Shown here piece by piece: positions 28,071 through 39,801 of a stretch of 64,000 nt of DNA (the first letter of the stretch is position 1; the number at the start of each line of letters is the position of its first letter). The notes beneath the pieces are model-generated. The model made no database searches. It saw only the letters and a program-made list of their open reading frames with translations, and was not told where the DNA came from. Position numbers and translations under genes: made by a program. Origin of the DNA: Paractinoplanes atraurantiacus (GTDB taxonomy: Bacteria > Actinomycetota > Actinomycetes > Mycobacteriales > Micromonosporaceae); contig NZ_OBDY01000025.1 in the NCBI RefSeq assembly GCF_900215205.1, positions 93,786 to 157,785 of the forward strand, given 5' to 3'.

Positions 28071-29488
28071 CCATCCCGAACGTCCTTGCCTCCCGCTACG
28101 CCTCCGCCGAGCTCGTCGACCTCTGGTCGCCGGAGGAGAAGATCAGGATGGAGCGCCGGCTCTGGCTCGCCGTCCTGCGCGCCCAGCGTGACCTCGGGGT
28201 GTCGGTCCCCGAGGGCGCCGTCGAGGCGTACGAGGCGGTGCTCGACACCGTCGACCTGGCCTCGATCGCCGAGCGCGAGCGGGTCACCCGGCACGACGTG
28301 AAGGCGCGGATCGAGGAGTTCAGCGCGCTCGCCGGCTTCGAGCAGATCCACAAGGGCATGACCTCGCGCGATCTGACCGAGAACGTCGAGCAGTTGCAGA
28401 TCCGGGCGTCGCTCGAGCTGATCCGGGCCCGGATCATCGCCACCCTGGCCCGCCTGGCCGAGCGCGCCGTCGAATACTCCGACCTGGTCATGACCGGCCG
28501 CTCGCACAACGTGGCGGCCCAGGCGACCACGCTGGGCAAGCGGTTCGCGTCGGCCGCGCAGGAGCTGCTGATCGCGTACGAGAGGCTCGATGATCTGATC
28601 GGCCGTTACCCGCTGCGCGGGATCAAGGGCCCGGTCGGCACCGCGGCCGACCAGCTCGACCTGCTCGACGGCGACTTCGAGGCGCTGGCCGTGCTCGAGC
28701 AGCGGGTCGCCGCCCACCTCGGCTTCAACCGGGTGCTCAGCAGCGTCGGCCAGGTCTACCCGCGCTCGCTCGACTTCGACGTCGTCTCGGCGCTGGCCCA
28801 GATCGTCGCCGGCCCGTCGTCGCTGGCCACCACGATCCGCCTGATGGTCGGCCAGGAACTGGTCACCGAGGGCTTCAAGCCGGGCCAGGTCGGCTCGTCG
28901 GCGATGCCGCACAAGATGAACACGCGCTCCTCCGAGCGGGTCAACGGCCTCGCCGTGATCGTCCGCGGCTACCTGTCGATGGTGGGCGAGCTCGCCGGCG
29001 ACCAGTGGAACGAGGGCGACGTCTCCTGCTCGGTCGTGCGCCGGGTCGCGCTGCCGGACGCGTTCTTCGCCACCGACGGCCTCTTCCAGACCTTCCTCAC
29101 CGTGCTCGACGAGTTCGGCGCCTACCCGGCCGTGATCGCCCGTGAGCTCGACCGCTTCCTGCCGTTCCTGGCCACCACCAAGATCCTGGTGGCCGCGGTC
29201 CGCAAGGGCGTGGGCCGCGAGGTCGCCCACGAGGTGATCAAGGAGCACGCGGTGGCGGTGGCGCTGGCCATGCGGGAGAAGGGCGCGAGCGTCAACGACC
29301 TGTTCGACCGGCTCGCCGACGACGGCCGCCTCCAGCTGAGCCGGGGTGAGATCGACGCTCTGGTGGCCGACCGGGCCGCCTTTGTGGGCGCCGCGCCGTC
29401 GCAGGTGCGCTTCGTGGTCGACCGTGTCGCGACCATCGTCGCGGCCCACCCGGAAGCGGCGAAATACGCGCCCGCGCCGATCCTCTGA
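28067..29488 (+). CDS. purB: Adenylosuccinate lyase
   Basis: 473 residues from GTG 28067. Fumarase/aspartase superfamily signature G-S-S-A-M-P-H-K-M-N is present, as are T-S-R-D-L-T-E-N and the catalytic-His segment T-G-R-S-H-N. Acts twice in purine synthesis (SAICAR to AICAR, adenylosuccinate to AMP). Overlaps the efflux gene by 4 bp, an unusual coupling of a housekeeping enzyme to a transporter. Confidence 0.97.
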   Translation: MTIPNVLASRYASAELVDLWSPEEKIRMERRLWLAVLRAQRDLGVSVPEGAVEAYEAVLDTVDLASIAERERVTRHDVKARIEEFSALAGFEQIHKGMTSRDLTENVEQLQIRASLELIRARIIATLARLAERAVEYSDLVMTGRSHNVAAQATTLGKRFASAAQELLIAYERLDDLIGRYPLRGIKGPVGTAADQLDLLDGDFEALAVLEQRVAAHLGFNRVLSSVGQVYPRSLDFDVVSALAQIVAGPSSLATTIRLMVGQELVTEGFKPGQVGSSAMPHKMNTRSSERVNGLAVIVRGYLSMVGELAGDQWNEGDVSCSVVRRVALPDAFFATDGLFQTFLTVLDEFGAYPAVIARELDRFLPFLATTKILVAAVRKGVGREVAHEVIKEHAVAVALAMREKGASVNDLFDRLADDGRLQLSRGEIDALVADRAAFVGAAPSQVRFVVDRVATIVAAHPEAAKYAPAPIL

Positions 29489-29498
29489 GTCTGCCGCC

Positions 29499-29534
29499 GG
29501 GGCGTGGCGGAGCTCGACCGTCGCGCCACACCCC
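29499..29534 (+). terminator. Hairpin after purB
   Basis: GGGGCGTGGCG (29499-29509) pairs with CGCCACACCCC (29524-29534) with one mismatch. No T-run follows, so it could be a weak or factor-assisted terminator. The rest of the ~290-bp gap to purS shows nothing I can identify. Confidence 0.45.
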
Positions 29535-29780
29535 AGCGGAACACTGACGTTAGGGTGCGCCGGCCCGGCCGCCAAGACTCAGTTGCCACCTATCACGGTG
29601 TGATGACCGTCGCGCCGGTAGTGGATAAATTGAAGCTTTGATCGTTCGAGTGGCTGAGATCACCGCCGAAACAGCCTGCTCAGCCTGGTCGGGGTCGCGT
29701 GCGCGACACCGGCCGACACGCCCGCCACGTGGATCGCAAGGTAGGCTCCACGTGCTTACACCTATCAGTCAGGAGTGCCC

Positions 29781-30038
29781 GTGGCTCGCGTCGTGGTCGA
29801 CGTCATGCTCAAGCCGGAGATCCTCGACCCGCAGGGCCAGGCGGTCGCGAACGCGCTGCCCCGGCTCGGCGTCACCGATGTCTCCTCCGTCCGGATCGGG
29901 CGGCGGATCGAGATCGAGTTCGCCGGCGAACCCGACCTGGACCGGGCTCGGGAGATCGCTGACAAGCTGCTCGCCAACCCGGTGATCGAAGACTTCTCGA
30001 TCAAGGTCGAGGACGACGCGAAGGCCGAGGTCGCCTGA
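29781..30038 (+). CDS. purS: Phosphoribosylformylglycinamidine synthase subunit PurS
   Basis: 85 residues from GTG 29781, five nt after AGGAG. Matches PurS throughout (V-V-V-D-V-M-L-K-P-E-I-L-D-P-Q-G, N-P-V-I-E-D-F). PurS dimers bridge PurQ and PurL in the actinobacterial three-part FGAM synthase. First gene of purSQL. Confidence 0.96.
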   Translation: MARVVVDVMLKPEILDPQGQAVANALPRLGVTDVSSVRIGRRIEIEFAGEPDLDRAREIADKLLANPVIEDFSIKVEDDAKAEVA

Positions 30039-30040
30039 CC

Positions 30041-30744
30041 ATGCGCATCGGTGTGGTCACCTTCCCGGGTTCGCTGGACGACGGGGACGCGGCCCGCGCC
30101 GTGCGCCTCGCCGGCGCCGACGCCGTCCGCCTCTGGCACGGCGACGCCGACCTGCACGGCGTCGACGCCGTGGTGCTGCCCGGCGGCTTCTCCTACGGCG
30201 ACGCCCTGCGCTGCGGCGCGATCGCCCGGTTCGCCCCGGTGATGGAGTCGCTCATCGACGCCGCCCGCGGCGGCCTGCCGGTGCTCGGCATCTGCAACGG
30301 CTTCCAGATCCTCTGCGAGGCCCACCTGCTGCCCGGCGCGCTGACCCGCAACCAGCACCTGCACTTCCGCAACCGCGACCAGTGGCTCCGCGTCGAGTCG
30401 GCGGACACTGCCTGGACCAACTCGTTCGAGACCGGTCAGGAGATCCTGATCCCGGTCAAGAACGGCGAGGGCTGCTACGTCGCCGACCAGCGGACGCTGG
30501 ACGCGCTCGAGGCCGAGGGACGGGTGGTCGCGCGGTACATCCGTGGCAACCCGAACGGCTCGCAGCGCGACATCGCCGCGGTCACGAACGAGGCCGGCAA
30601 TGTCGTCGGCATCATGCCGCATCCGGAACACGCGGTGGAGGCGCTGACCGGTCCGTCGCTCGACGGCCTCGGCTTCTTCACCTCGGTCCTGCGGGCCCTG
30701 GCCGGGGCGTCCGCGGGGGCTTCGCACGCAGGGGGACACCAGTA

Positions 30745-30745
<1 letters not shown>
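30041..30745 (+). CDS. purQ: Phosphoribosylformylglycinamidine synthase, glutaminase subunit PurQ
   Basis: 234 residues from ATG 30041, 2 bp after purS. Class I amidotransferase with nucleophile Cys in L-G-I-C-N-G-F-Q and His-Glu in P-H-P-E-H. Supplies ammonia to PurL. Its TAA overlaps the purL ATG by one base. Confidence 0.97.
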
Positions 30746-33369
<2,624 letters not shown>

Positions 33370-33376
33370 CGGATCC

Positions 33377-33417
33377 AAAAAGAAGGCCGGTCCTCCGCGG
33401 AGGACCGGCCTTCTTTC
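33377..33417 (+). terminator. Strong intrinsic terminator after purL
   Basis: A perfect 15-bp stem (33382-33396 with 33399-33413; GAAGGCCGGTCCTCC and complement) flanked by AAAAA and TTTC. Symmetrical enough to work in both directions. Confidence 0.9.
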
Positions 33418-33434
33418 ATCGCAGGAACGAATTC

Positions 33435-33464
33435 GGCCCCGCACCTTCACTGAGGTGCGGGGCC
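33435..33464. terminator. Second hairpin between convergent genes
   Basis: GGCCCCGCACCT pairs perfectly with AGGTGCGGGGCC around a 6-nt loop, 16 bp before the stop of the reverse-strand gene. Tail is only weakly T-rich on either strand. Confidence 0.65.
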
Positions 33465-33479
33465 GATTCTTCGCTGAGA

Positions 33480-35213
33480 TCAGTAGCGGCGCTGACCGCG
33501 CTGGTCGTAGTCGTCCTGGTCGTAGCCGCCGTTGTACTGCTGGGTGTGACCGCCGTACTGCTGGCCGCCGCCCTGCTGCTGCGGCGGGGGATAGCCGCCG
33601 TTGTCATGCTCGTCCCAGCCGCCCTGCTGCTGGCCTTGGTCGTAACCGGCATAGCCGCCGTTGTCGTGCTCGTCCCAGCCGCCCTGCTGCTGACCGCCGT
33701 ACTGCTGCTGGCCACCCTGGTCGTAACCGCCGTAGCCCGCGGCGTCGTCCTCGGGACGGTAGAAGCCGGTCGGCTCGCTGTAGCCGCCGTAGCCGCCGTT
33801 GTCCGCCGGCTGCCCGCCGCCGTACTGCTGGGTCCCGCCGCCGTACTGCTGGGTCCCGCCGCCGTACTGCTGCGTGCCGCCACCGTATTGCTGCGTGCCG
33901 CCGCCGTACTGCTGGGTGCCCCCGCCGTACTGCTGCGTGCCGCCCGGCTGGGGTTCGTCCCAGCCGCCGGCGCCGACGTAGCCGCCCTGGGGCGGGACCG
34001 GAGCGCCGTACGGGTCGGGGAACTCGTCCTCGACCGCGGGCACCGGGCGCTGGAGCATGGTCGGCGCGTCGGCCATGCCGGGCGCCTGCGCGATCATGGT
34101 GGCGTCGTTGGCCCGGCCACCGCCGACCGGCGCCGCCACCCGGGTCGCGTCGTTGAAGCGGCCCTGGCTCGGCGGGACGGCGCCACCCGGCGGCGACATG
34201 CCGGTCGGGTCGTCGTCACCGTCGGACGGGTTGTTCTTGCGGCGCATCCAGACCAGCACGATCGCGCCGATGCCGGCCGCGACGAGCAGGACGCCGATGA
34301 TGATGTAGAGCCAGGAGCTTCCGCTGTCCTCGCTCGCGGCCGCGTTGTTGGCCGGTGCGCCCTCTTCCACGGTCTCCGTGGTCGCCGGCTGCTCCTCGGC
34401 CGCGGACTCCTCGGTAGTCGGCGTCGGGCTGGCCGACGCGGACGCCGAGGCCGACGGCGAGGCGGACGGCGTCTCCACGACGTTCGACTCGAGGATGATG
34501 TTCTTGGACACCCGGCCGCCGGCGCTGCCGGTGACCGTGACCGTGATCGGCTTGAAGTCCTGCTTCGCCGCCCCGAGAGTCAGCGCGCCGACCGCGATCG
34601 GCCTGCTGTCGGTCGAGGAGAACGAGAACGCGCCGCCGCTGCCCGAGGTCGTCTCGAACGTCGCCCCGGCGCTGTCGCGCAGGCCCACCGTGGCGCCCGA
34701 GACGCCCTTGCCGTCCTGGTCACGGACCTTGCCCGAGACCTGGCGGACGGTCTGTGGCTTGTCCGGGCCCTTGACGGTGATGGTCGCGGTGGCGCTGTCG
34801 GAGTCACCGTTGATCGAGGCGGTGATGCGCACCTGCACCTGGCGGGTCTCGCCGGCGTTCACGTTGGGCGCGGTGAGACGCGCGTTGAACGTACGGTCAC
34901 CGCCCGCGTCGATCTGCGTCACACCCGAGCAGTCGCCGGAGCAGCTGATGCCGGTGACCTGATAGGCGACCGTGGCCCGGTTGGGGTTGCCGCCGCCCGG
35001 CTCGCCCTCGCCGGGCTGCTCGGCCTCGGGGGCGGCGATGCTGTACTGCATGTTCAGCTGGCCGCCGGTGAGGACCTCGGTCTGCAGGTTGGTGATCTCC
35101 ACTTGGGGAGGGTCGGCCAACGCCGCCACAGGCGCTACGAATAGGCTGCCTGCGACCACAGCCAGTAACGCACCGCCCTGCAATGCCCGGGCTAGTAGGT
35201 GCGTCGTCACCAT
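33480..35213 (-). CDS. Secreted-domain, single-pass membrane protein with Gly/Gln/Tyr-rich cytoplasmic tail
   Basis: 577 residues from ATG 35213. Order: signal peptide (1-33, ending V-A-A-L-A-D), an Ig-like region with a C-S-G-D-C pair, a carboxypeptidase-regulatory-like beta domain (V-S-G-K-V-R-D-Q-D-G-K-G-V-S-G-A-T), a Ser/Ala/Thr-rich linker, one membrane helix (W-L-Y-I-I-I-G-V-L-L) followed by M-R-R-K-N, and a ~260-residue cytoplasmic tail. The tail has N-D-A-T-R, N-D-A-T-M and D-A-P-T-M threonine motifs, then six GGGTQQY repeats and Q/G/Y/D-rich sequence. Function unknown; surface-to-cytoplasm scaffold is a guess. Confidence 0.8.
   Translation of the reverse strand: MVTTHLLARALQGGALLAVVAGSLFVAPVAALADPPQVEITNLQTEVLTGGQLNMQYSIAAPEAEQPGEGEPGGGNPNRATVAYQVTGISCSGDCSGVTQIDAGGDRTFNARLTAPNVNAGETRQVQVRITASINGDSDSATATITVKGPDKPQTVRQVSGKVRDQDGKGVSGATVGLRDSAGATFETTSGSGGAFSFSSTDSRPIAVGALTLGAAKQDFKPITVTVTGSAGGRVSKNIILESNVVETPSASPSASASASASPTPTTEESAAEEQPATTETVEEGAPANNAAASEDSGSSWLYIIIGVLLVAAGIGAIVLVWMRRKNNPSDGDDDPTGMSPPGGAVPPSQGRFNDATRVAAPVGGGRANDATMIAQAPGMADAPTMLQRPVPAVEDEFPDPYGAPVPPQGGYVGAGGWDEPQPGGTQQYGGGTQQYGGGTQQYGGGTQQYGGGTQQYGGGTQQYGGGQPADNGGYGGYSEPTGFYRPEDDAAGYGGYDQGGQQQYGGQQQGGWDEHDNGGYAGYDQGQQQGGWDEHDNGGYPPPQQQGGGQQYGGHTQQYNGGYDQDDYDQRGQRRY
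33816..33941 (-). repeat. Six 21-bp tandem repeats inside the membrane-protein tail
   Basis: Six near-identical 21-bp units encode the heptad G-G-G-T-Q-Q-Y on the reverse strand. Differences are mostly third-base changes, so the peptide is held constant while the DNA drifts slightly. Confidence 0.9.
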
Positions 35214-35369
35214 CCACCGCCTTCCGGTCGCACGGTCTCCCGGCTGCTCTTCAGGTGCCGGTTACATCCCGCGACTAAAACACCGTCGGCCACTATGCCT
35301 TGTCACACGTCCATCGCGCGACCCAGGGCCGCGTACCAATCTCGGCGGCGCGGGTCGTATCGTCCCGAC

Positions 35370-35741
35370 ATGTCCGCTGCGAAGAATAATTCCGAGTCCG
35401 TGATCCGGGCGTTGGACGCGCTGGACCGCGGCGCCGAACCGGAGAGAACGGTGCTGCGTGACGCAGTGCGAGCGCTGCTGACCGAGTTGTCCCGCCGTGC
35501 GCCTGGCCGTTCGGTGGAGGTGCGAATTCCGCCTTTCGGTGCGATTCAGTGTGTTCCAGGTCCCAGGCACACACGCGGCACACCGCCCAATGTGGTCGAA
35601 GCCGATCCCGTCACCTGGGTGCTCGTGGCCACGCAGCGTGTGAGCTGGGCGGATGCGGTGCGTGACGGACGGCTGCGGGCGAGCGGTATCCGTACGGACC
35701 TGAGTGAATACCTTCCGTTGACCGGCGCGACTGCCGATTGA
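35370..35741 (+). CDS. Sterol-carrier-family (bacterial SCP orthologue) protein
   Basis: 123 residues from ATG 35370; TATCGT six nt upstream suggests a leaderless transcript. The region V-E-V-R-I-P-P-F-G-A-I-Q-C-V ... G-T-P-P-N-V-V-E-A-D-P-V-T-W and W-A-D-A-V-R-D-G-R-L-R-A-S-G-I-R-T-D-L matches the small actinobacterial sterol carrier family regularly found beside purF. Cytosolic; ligand unknown. The longer frame starting at 35199 has no ribosome site. Confidence 0.85.
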   Translation: MSAAKNNSESVIRALDALDRGAEPERTVLRDAVRALLTELSRRAPGRSVEVRIPPFGAIQCVPGPRHTRGTPPNVVEADPVTWVLVATQRVSWADAVRDGRLRASGIRTDLSEYLPLTGATAD

Positions 35742-35843
35742 CAGCCCGAGCCGTGGCCCCTCCCCTCGCGTACACTGGGCGGTCGGGAGCGGAGCGGTGG
35801 ACCCCCACTCACGTTCGAGCAGATCAGCATGAGGGAGCGACAG

Positions 35844-37391
35844 GTGCCCCGAGGCGACGGCCGGTTGACCGACGATCTCGACCCCCAGGAGCGCGGCCCC
35901 CAGGATGCCTGCGGCGTCTTCGGCGTCTGGGCCCCCGAGGAAGAGGTCGCCAAACTCACCTACTTCGGGCTCTTCGCTCTGCAGCACCGCGGCCAGGAGG
36001 CCGCCGGCATCGCTGTGAGTGACGGCTCCGGTGTGGTGGTCTACAAGGATCTGGGCCTCGTGTCGCAGGTCTTCGACGAGCCGACGCTGGCCAGCCTGCG
36101 CGGCCACCTCGCGATCGGTCACACCCGCTACTCCACGACCGGCGGGTCGAACTGGGAGAACGCGCAGCCCACGATCCGCGCCACCACGGCCGGCACGACG
36201 ATCGCGCTGGCACACAACGGCAACCTGGTCAACACGGCCGAGCTGGCCCGCGAGGTCGCCGAGCGCGGCCTCGAGGCCGACATGGCCACCTCCGACACCG
36301 CCCTGGTGACCACCCTGCTGGCCAGCCGCCCCGACCTGTCGGTCGAGGCCGCGGCGCTCGAGGTGCTGCCGGGCCTGCGGGGCGCGTTCAGCTTCGTCTT
36401 CATGGACGAGAACACGCTGTACGCGGCCCGGGACCCCCAGGGTGTGCGCCCGCTGGTGCTGGGCCGGATGGAGCGCGGCTGGGTCGTGGCCAGCGAGACC
36501 GCCGCCCTCGACATCGTCGGCGCGAGCTTCGTCCGTGAGGTCGAGCCGGGCGAGATGCTCGCGGTCGACGAGCACGGCCTGCGCTCCACGCGGTTCGCCT
36601 CGCCCGAGCCCAAGGGCTGCCTTTTCGAATACGTCTACCTGGCCCGGCCCGACACCACGATCGCCGGCCGCAACGTCTACTCGGCCCGCGTCGAGATCGG
36701 CCGTCGCCTGGCCAAGGAATATCCGGTCGAGGCCGACCTGGTCATCCCGGTGCCCGAGTCGGGCACCCCGGCCGCGATCGGCTACGCCGAGGCCTCCGGC
36801 ATCCCGTACAGCGCCGGCCTGACCAAGAACGCGTACGTCGGCCGGACCTTCATCCAGCCGTCGCAGACCATCCGCCAGCTCGGCATCCGCCTGAAGCTGA
36901 ACCCGCTGCGCGAGGTGGTGCGCGGCAAGCGCCTGGTCGTCGTCGACGACTCGATCGTGCGCGGCAACACCCAGCGCGCCCTGGTGCGCATGCTGCGCGA
37001 GGCGGGCGCCCTCGAGGTGCACGTGCGCATCTCGTCGCCGCCGGTGAAATGGCCGTGTTTCTACGGCATCGACTTCGCCACCCGGGCCGAGCTCGTCGCC
37101 AACGGCCTGGAGATCGATGGCATCCGCCGCTCGATCGGCGCCGACTCCCTGGGTTATGTTTCCCTGGACGGCCTGGTGCAGGCGACCGAGCAGCCGAAGT
37201 CGCGCCTCTGCATGGCGTGCTTCGACGGCGAATACCCGATCGAGCTCCCGGCCGGCAACCTGATCGGCAAGCATGTGCTCGAGGGTGTCGGCAGGCGGGC
37301 GTCGATGCCGTCCGCGACCGACGAGGCCGCGACCGCGGCGGTGGCGGAGCTCGAGACCGAGTACGAGACCGCCGTCTCGCACCACCAGTGA
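35844..37391 (+). CDS. purF: Amidophosphoribosyltransferase
   Basis: 515 residues if started at GTG 35844, which has AGGGAG six nt upstream; ATG 35829 would add five residues. A short propeptide precedes the nucleophile in D-A-C-G-V-F-G-V (Cys23 from this start), so processing is expected. PRPP-binding V-V-V-D-D-S-I-V-R-G-N-T is present, as are the two C-terminal cysteines of R-L-C-M-A-C-F-D-G that bind Fe-S in related enzymes. First step of purine synthesis. Confidence 0.96.
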   Translation: MPRGDGRLTDDLDPQERGPQDACGVFGVWAPEEEVAKLTYFGLFALQHRGQEAAGIAVSDGSGVVVYKDLGLVSQVFDEPTLASLRGHLAIGHTRYSTTGGSNWENAQPTIRATTAGTTIALAHNGNLVNTAELAREVAERGLEADMATSDTALVTTLLASRPDLSVEAAALEVLPGLRGAFSFVFMDENTLYAARDPQGVRPLVLGRMERGWVVASETAALDIVGASFVREVEPGEMLAVDEHGLRSTRFASPEPKGCLFEYVYLARPDTTIAGRNVYSARVEIGRRLAKEYPVEADLVIPVPESGTPAAIGYAEASGIPYSAGLTKNAYVGRTFIQPSQTIRQLGIRLKLNPLREVVRGKRLVVVDDSIVRGNTQRALVRMLREAGALEVHVRISSPPVKWPCFYGIDFATRAELVANGLEIDGIRRSIGADSLGYVSLDGLVQATEQPKSRLCMACFDGEYPIELPAGNLIGKHVLEGVGRRASMPSATDEAATAAVAELETEYETAVSHHQ

Positions 37392-37425
37392 CTTTGATGT
37401 ACCAAGCAGCTCTAAGGGGAGAACC

Positions 37426-38559
37426 GTGACGCACGTGTCCGAGCGCAACAACGCCGGGTCCAACCAGCCGTGGACGGCCGGTGCTGGACGCGGCGGTGCT
37501 CGCAAGCGCACGTCCACCTACGCGGACGCCGGCGTCTCGATCGAGGCCGGCGACCGCGCGGTCGAGCTGCTCAAGTCCAAGGTCAAAAAGACCACGCGGC
37601 CCGAAGTGATCGGTGACCTCGGCGGGTTCTCCGGCCTGTTCCGGCTCAACACCCAGAAATACAAGAGCCCGATCCTGGCCTCGTCGACCGACGGCGTCGG
37701 CACCAAGCTGGTGATTGCGCAGCAGCTCGACATCCACGACACGATCGGCATCGACCTGGTCGCCATGGTCGTCGACGACCTGGTCGCCTGCGGCGCCGAG
37801 CCGCTGTTCCTGCTCGACTACATCGCCTGCGGCGAGGTCGTCCCGGACAAGGTGGCCGAGATCGGCGCCGGCATCGCCGACGGCTGCCGCTACGCGGGCT
37901 GCGCCCTGCTCGGCGGCGAGACCGCTGAGCACCCCGGCGTGCTGCGCCCGGACGAGTACGACGTGTCCGCCACCGGCGTCGGCGTGGTGGAGGAGAGCGA
38001 GATCCTCGGCCGTGAGCGGGTCGAGGTCGGCGACGCGGTCATCGCGATGCGCTCCTCCGGCCTGCACTCCAACGGCTACTCGCTGGTGCGTCACGTGCTG
38101 CTCGGTGCGGGCCGCATGCGGCTCGACTCGGTGGTCGACGACTTCGGCACCCAGCGGACCCTCGGCGAGGAGCTGCTGACCCCGACCAAGATCTACGCCA
38201 AGGACTGCCTGGGCCTGATCGAGGAAACCGACGTCCGCGCGTTCTCGCACGTGACCGGCGGCGGCATCCCCGGCAACCTGAACCGCGTCCTGCCCGGGAA
38301 CGCCGATGCGGTGGTCGACCGCTCGACCTGGCGCCCGCAGCCCATCTTCGACCTCATCCAGGCCAAGGGCCGCATCGAGGACCACGAGATGGAGGCCACG
38401 TTCAACATGGGCGTCGGCATGTTCGCGATCGTCTCGTCCGACGACGCCGACCGCGCCATGGCCTACCTGACCGGCCGCGGTGTCGAGGCCTGGCAGGTCG
38501 GCGAGGTCATCGAGGGCACCGGCGAGGTGCAGATGATGGGGCAGTACACCCGCGGCTGA
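37426..38559 (+). CDS. purM: Phosphoribosylformylglycinamidine cyclo-ligase
   Basis: 377 residues from GTG 37426, with AAGGGGAG upstream; 34 bp after purF, so a purFM operon. Typical PurM body begins at T-Y-A-D-A-G-V-S-I-E-A-G-D and includes S-S-T-D-G-V-G-T-K, L-L-G-G-E-T-A-E-H-P-G and F-S-H-V-T-G-G-G-I-P-G-N. Forms AIR from FGAM. An N-terminal extension of ~30 residues precedes the core. Confidence 0.97.
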   Translation: MTHVSERNNAGSNQPWTAGAGRGGARKRTSTYADAGVSIEAGDRAVELLKSKVKKTTRPEVIGDLGGFSGLFRLNTQKYKSPILASSTDGVGTKLVIAQQLDIHDTIGIDLVAMVVDDLVACGAEPLFLLDYIACGEVVPDKVAEIGAGIADGCRYAGCALLGGETAEHPGVLRPDEYDVSATGVGVVEESEILGRERVEVGDAVIAMRSSGLHSNGYSLVRHVLLGAGRMRLDSVVDDFGTQRTLGEELLTPTKIYAKDCLGLIEETDVRAFSHVTGGGIPGNLNRVLPGNADAVVDRSTWRPQPIFDLIQAKGRIEDHEMEATFNMGVGMFAIVSSDDADRAMAYLTGRGVEAWQVGEVIEGTGEVQMMGQYTRG

Positions 38560-38676
38560 CGCCGAGCGTGAAGACGAACGTGAAATGATCCGCGTGTGTC
38601 GATGTCGGGCACATGCGGATCTTTCGTGTTCGGGGTGGACTGTAAGGCCTAGCCTGGCGTGGTCGGGGGGTGAGTT

Positions 38677-39801
38677 GTGGCGGACAGATGGAGTGGCATG
38701 CGCGGTATCGCGCCCGTGCCGACCTACGTCGTCATGCAGCCCACCACGCTCTGCAACCTCGACTGCTCCTACTGTTACCTGCCGTTCCGCGCGGCCGACA
38801 AGCGCATGCCGGTCGAGGTGGCCCAGGCCGTGGCCACGGCGGTCGAGCCCTGGGCGGCCGGCGGCCGGTTCTCGGTGGTCTGGCACGGCGGTGAGCCGCT
38901 CGCCGCGGGCCGGGAGCATTTCGCCGCCCTGATCGCCCCGTTCGGCCCGGCGGTCGAGCATCATGTGCAGACCAACGCCACCCTGATCGACGACGCCTGG
39001 TGCGAGTTCTTCGCCGAGCACGAGGTGCGCGTCAGCGTCAGCGTGGACGGCCCGCAGGCGCGCAACGCCGAGCGGGTGACCCGGGGCGGCCGCCCGGCGT
39101 ACGACCGGATCATGCGGGGCGTCGAAGCGCTGCGACGCCACGGCATCCCGTTCTCGGCGCTGTGCGTGGTCGGCGATCCGCGGCCGGGCGTGGCGGCCGA
39201 GCTCTACGACTATTTCCTCGGCCTGGGCTGCGACGTCCTCGGCATCAACGTCGAAGAGCTGGAGGGGGTCAACACTCGGACCAACGGCCACGACGCGGCT
39301 CAGGTGACGGCCTTCTGGTCCGAGCTGGTGTCGGCCTGGCGCCGTGACCCCCGGATTCACCTGCGCGAGGTGGAGTGGTCGCTGCGTTACGTGGCCGCGG
39401 TCCTCGACGGCACCGCCGACGAGCTGCTGCCGCGCCGGCTCGACCCCATCCCGACGATCGCCCACGACGGCTCGGTCGTGCTGCTCTCGCCCGAGCTGGC
39501 CGGCTTCTCCGACCCCCGATACGGCGACTTCACCAGCGGAAACGTCCTGAGCGCCCCGCTGGGCGACATTCTGGCCGGCGCCGAGGGGTCACCCTGGATC
39601 GCCGAGTTCCTGCGGGGCGTGGAGTCCTGCCGCGCGACCTGTCCCTACTTCGGTTTCTGCGGGGGCGCCCACGCGGCCAACCGCTACTTCGAGCACGGCC
39701 GGTTCGACACCACCGAGACCGACCACTGCCGGAACAGCAAGATTCGCCTACTGGAGGGAGTGCTGGACCATGCCCGAGATCATGAACCCACGGCTGTCTG
39801 A
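38677..39801 (+). CDS. Radical SAM/SPASM peptide maturase, cyclophane-forming type
   Basis: 374 residues from GTG 38677 (GGTGAG upstream). The [4Fe-4S]-SAM motif is C-N-L-D-C-S-Y-C (Cys26, 30, 33), followed by W-H-G-G-E-P-L (the GGEP SAM loop). The C-terminus has a cysteine-rich SPASM/twitch region, C-R-A-T-C-P-Y-F-G-F-C-G-G-A-H and a final D-H-C (Cys351). This architecture and the W-H-G-G-E-P form match rSAM enzymes that crosslink aromatic rings to beta-carbons in RiPP precursors. The precursor gene overlaps its 3' end by 32 bp. No protease, transporter or second modifying enzyme is adjacent. Confidence 0.9.
   Translation: MADRWSGMRGIAPVPTYVVMQPTTLCNLDCSYCYLPFRAADKRMPVEVAQAVATAVEPWAAGGRFSVVWHGGEPLAAGREHFAALIAPFGPAVEHHVQTNATLIDDAWCEFFAEHEVRVSVSVDGPQARNAERVTRGGRPAYDRIMRGVEALRRHGIPFSALCVVGDPRPGVAAELYDYFLGLGCDVLGINVEELEGVNTRTNGHDAAQVTAFWSELVSAWRRDPRIHLREVEWSLRYVAAVLDGTADELLPRRLDPIPTIAHDGSVVLLSPELAGFSDPRYGDFTSGNVLSAPLGDILAGAEGSPWIAEFLRGVESCRATCPYFGFCGGAHAANRYFEHGRFDTTETDHCRNSKIRLLEGVLDHARDHEPTAV

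Noticed and set aside
33816..33941. CRISPR-like array
   Set aside because: The 21-bp units are in-frame coding repeats with no spacers.
36850..39465. 871-codon open frame antisense to purF, purM and the radical SAM gene
   Set aside because: Spans three convincing genes on the other strand, so it only reflects GC bias.
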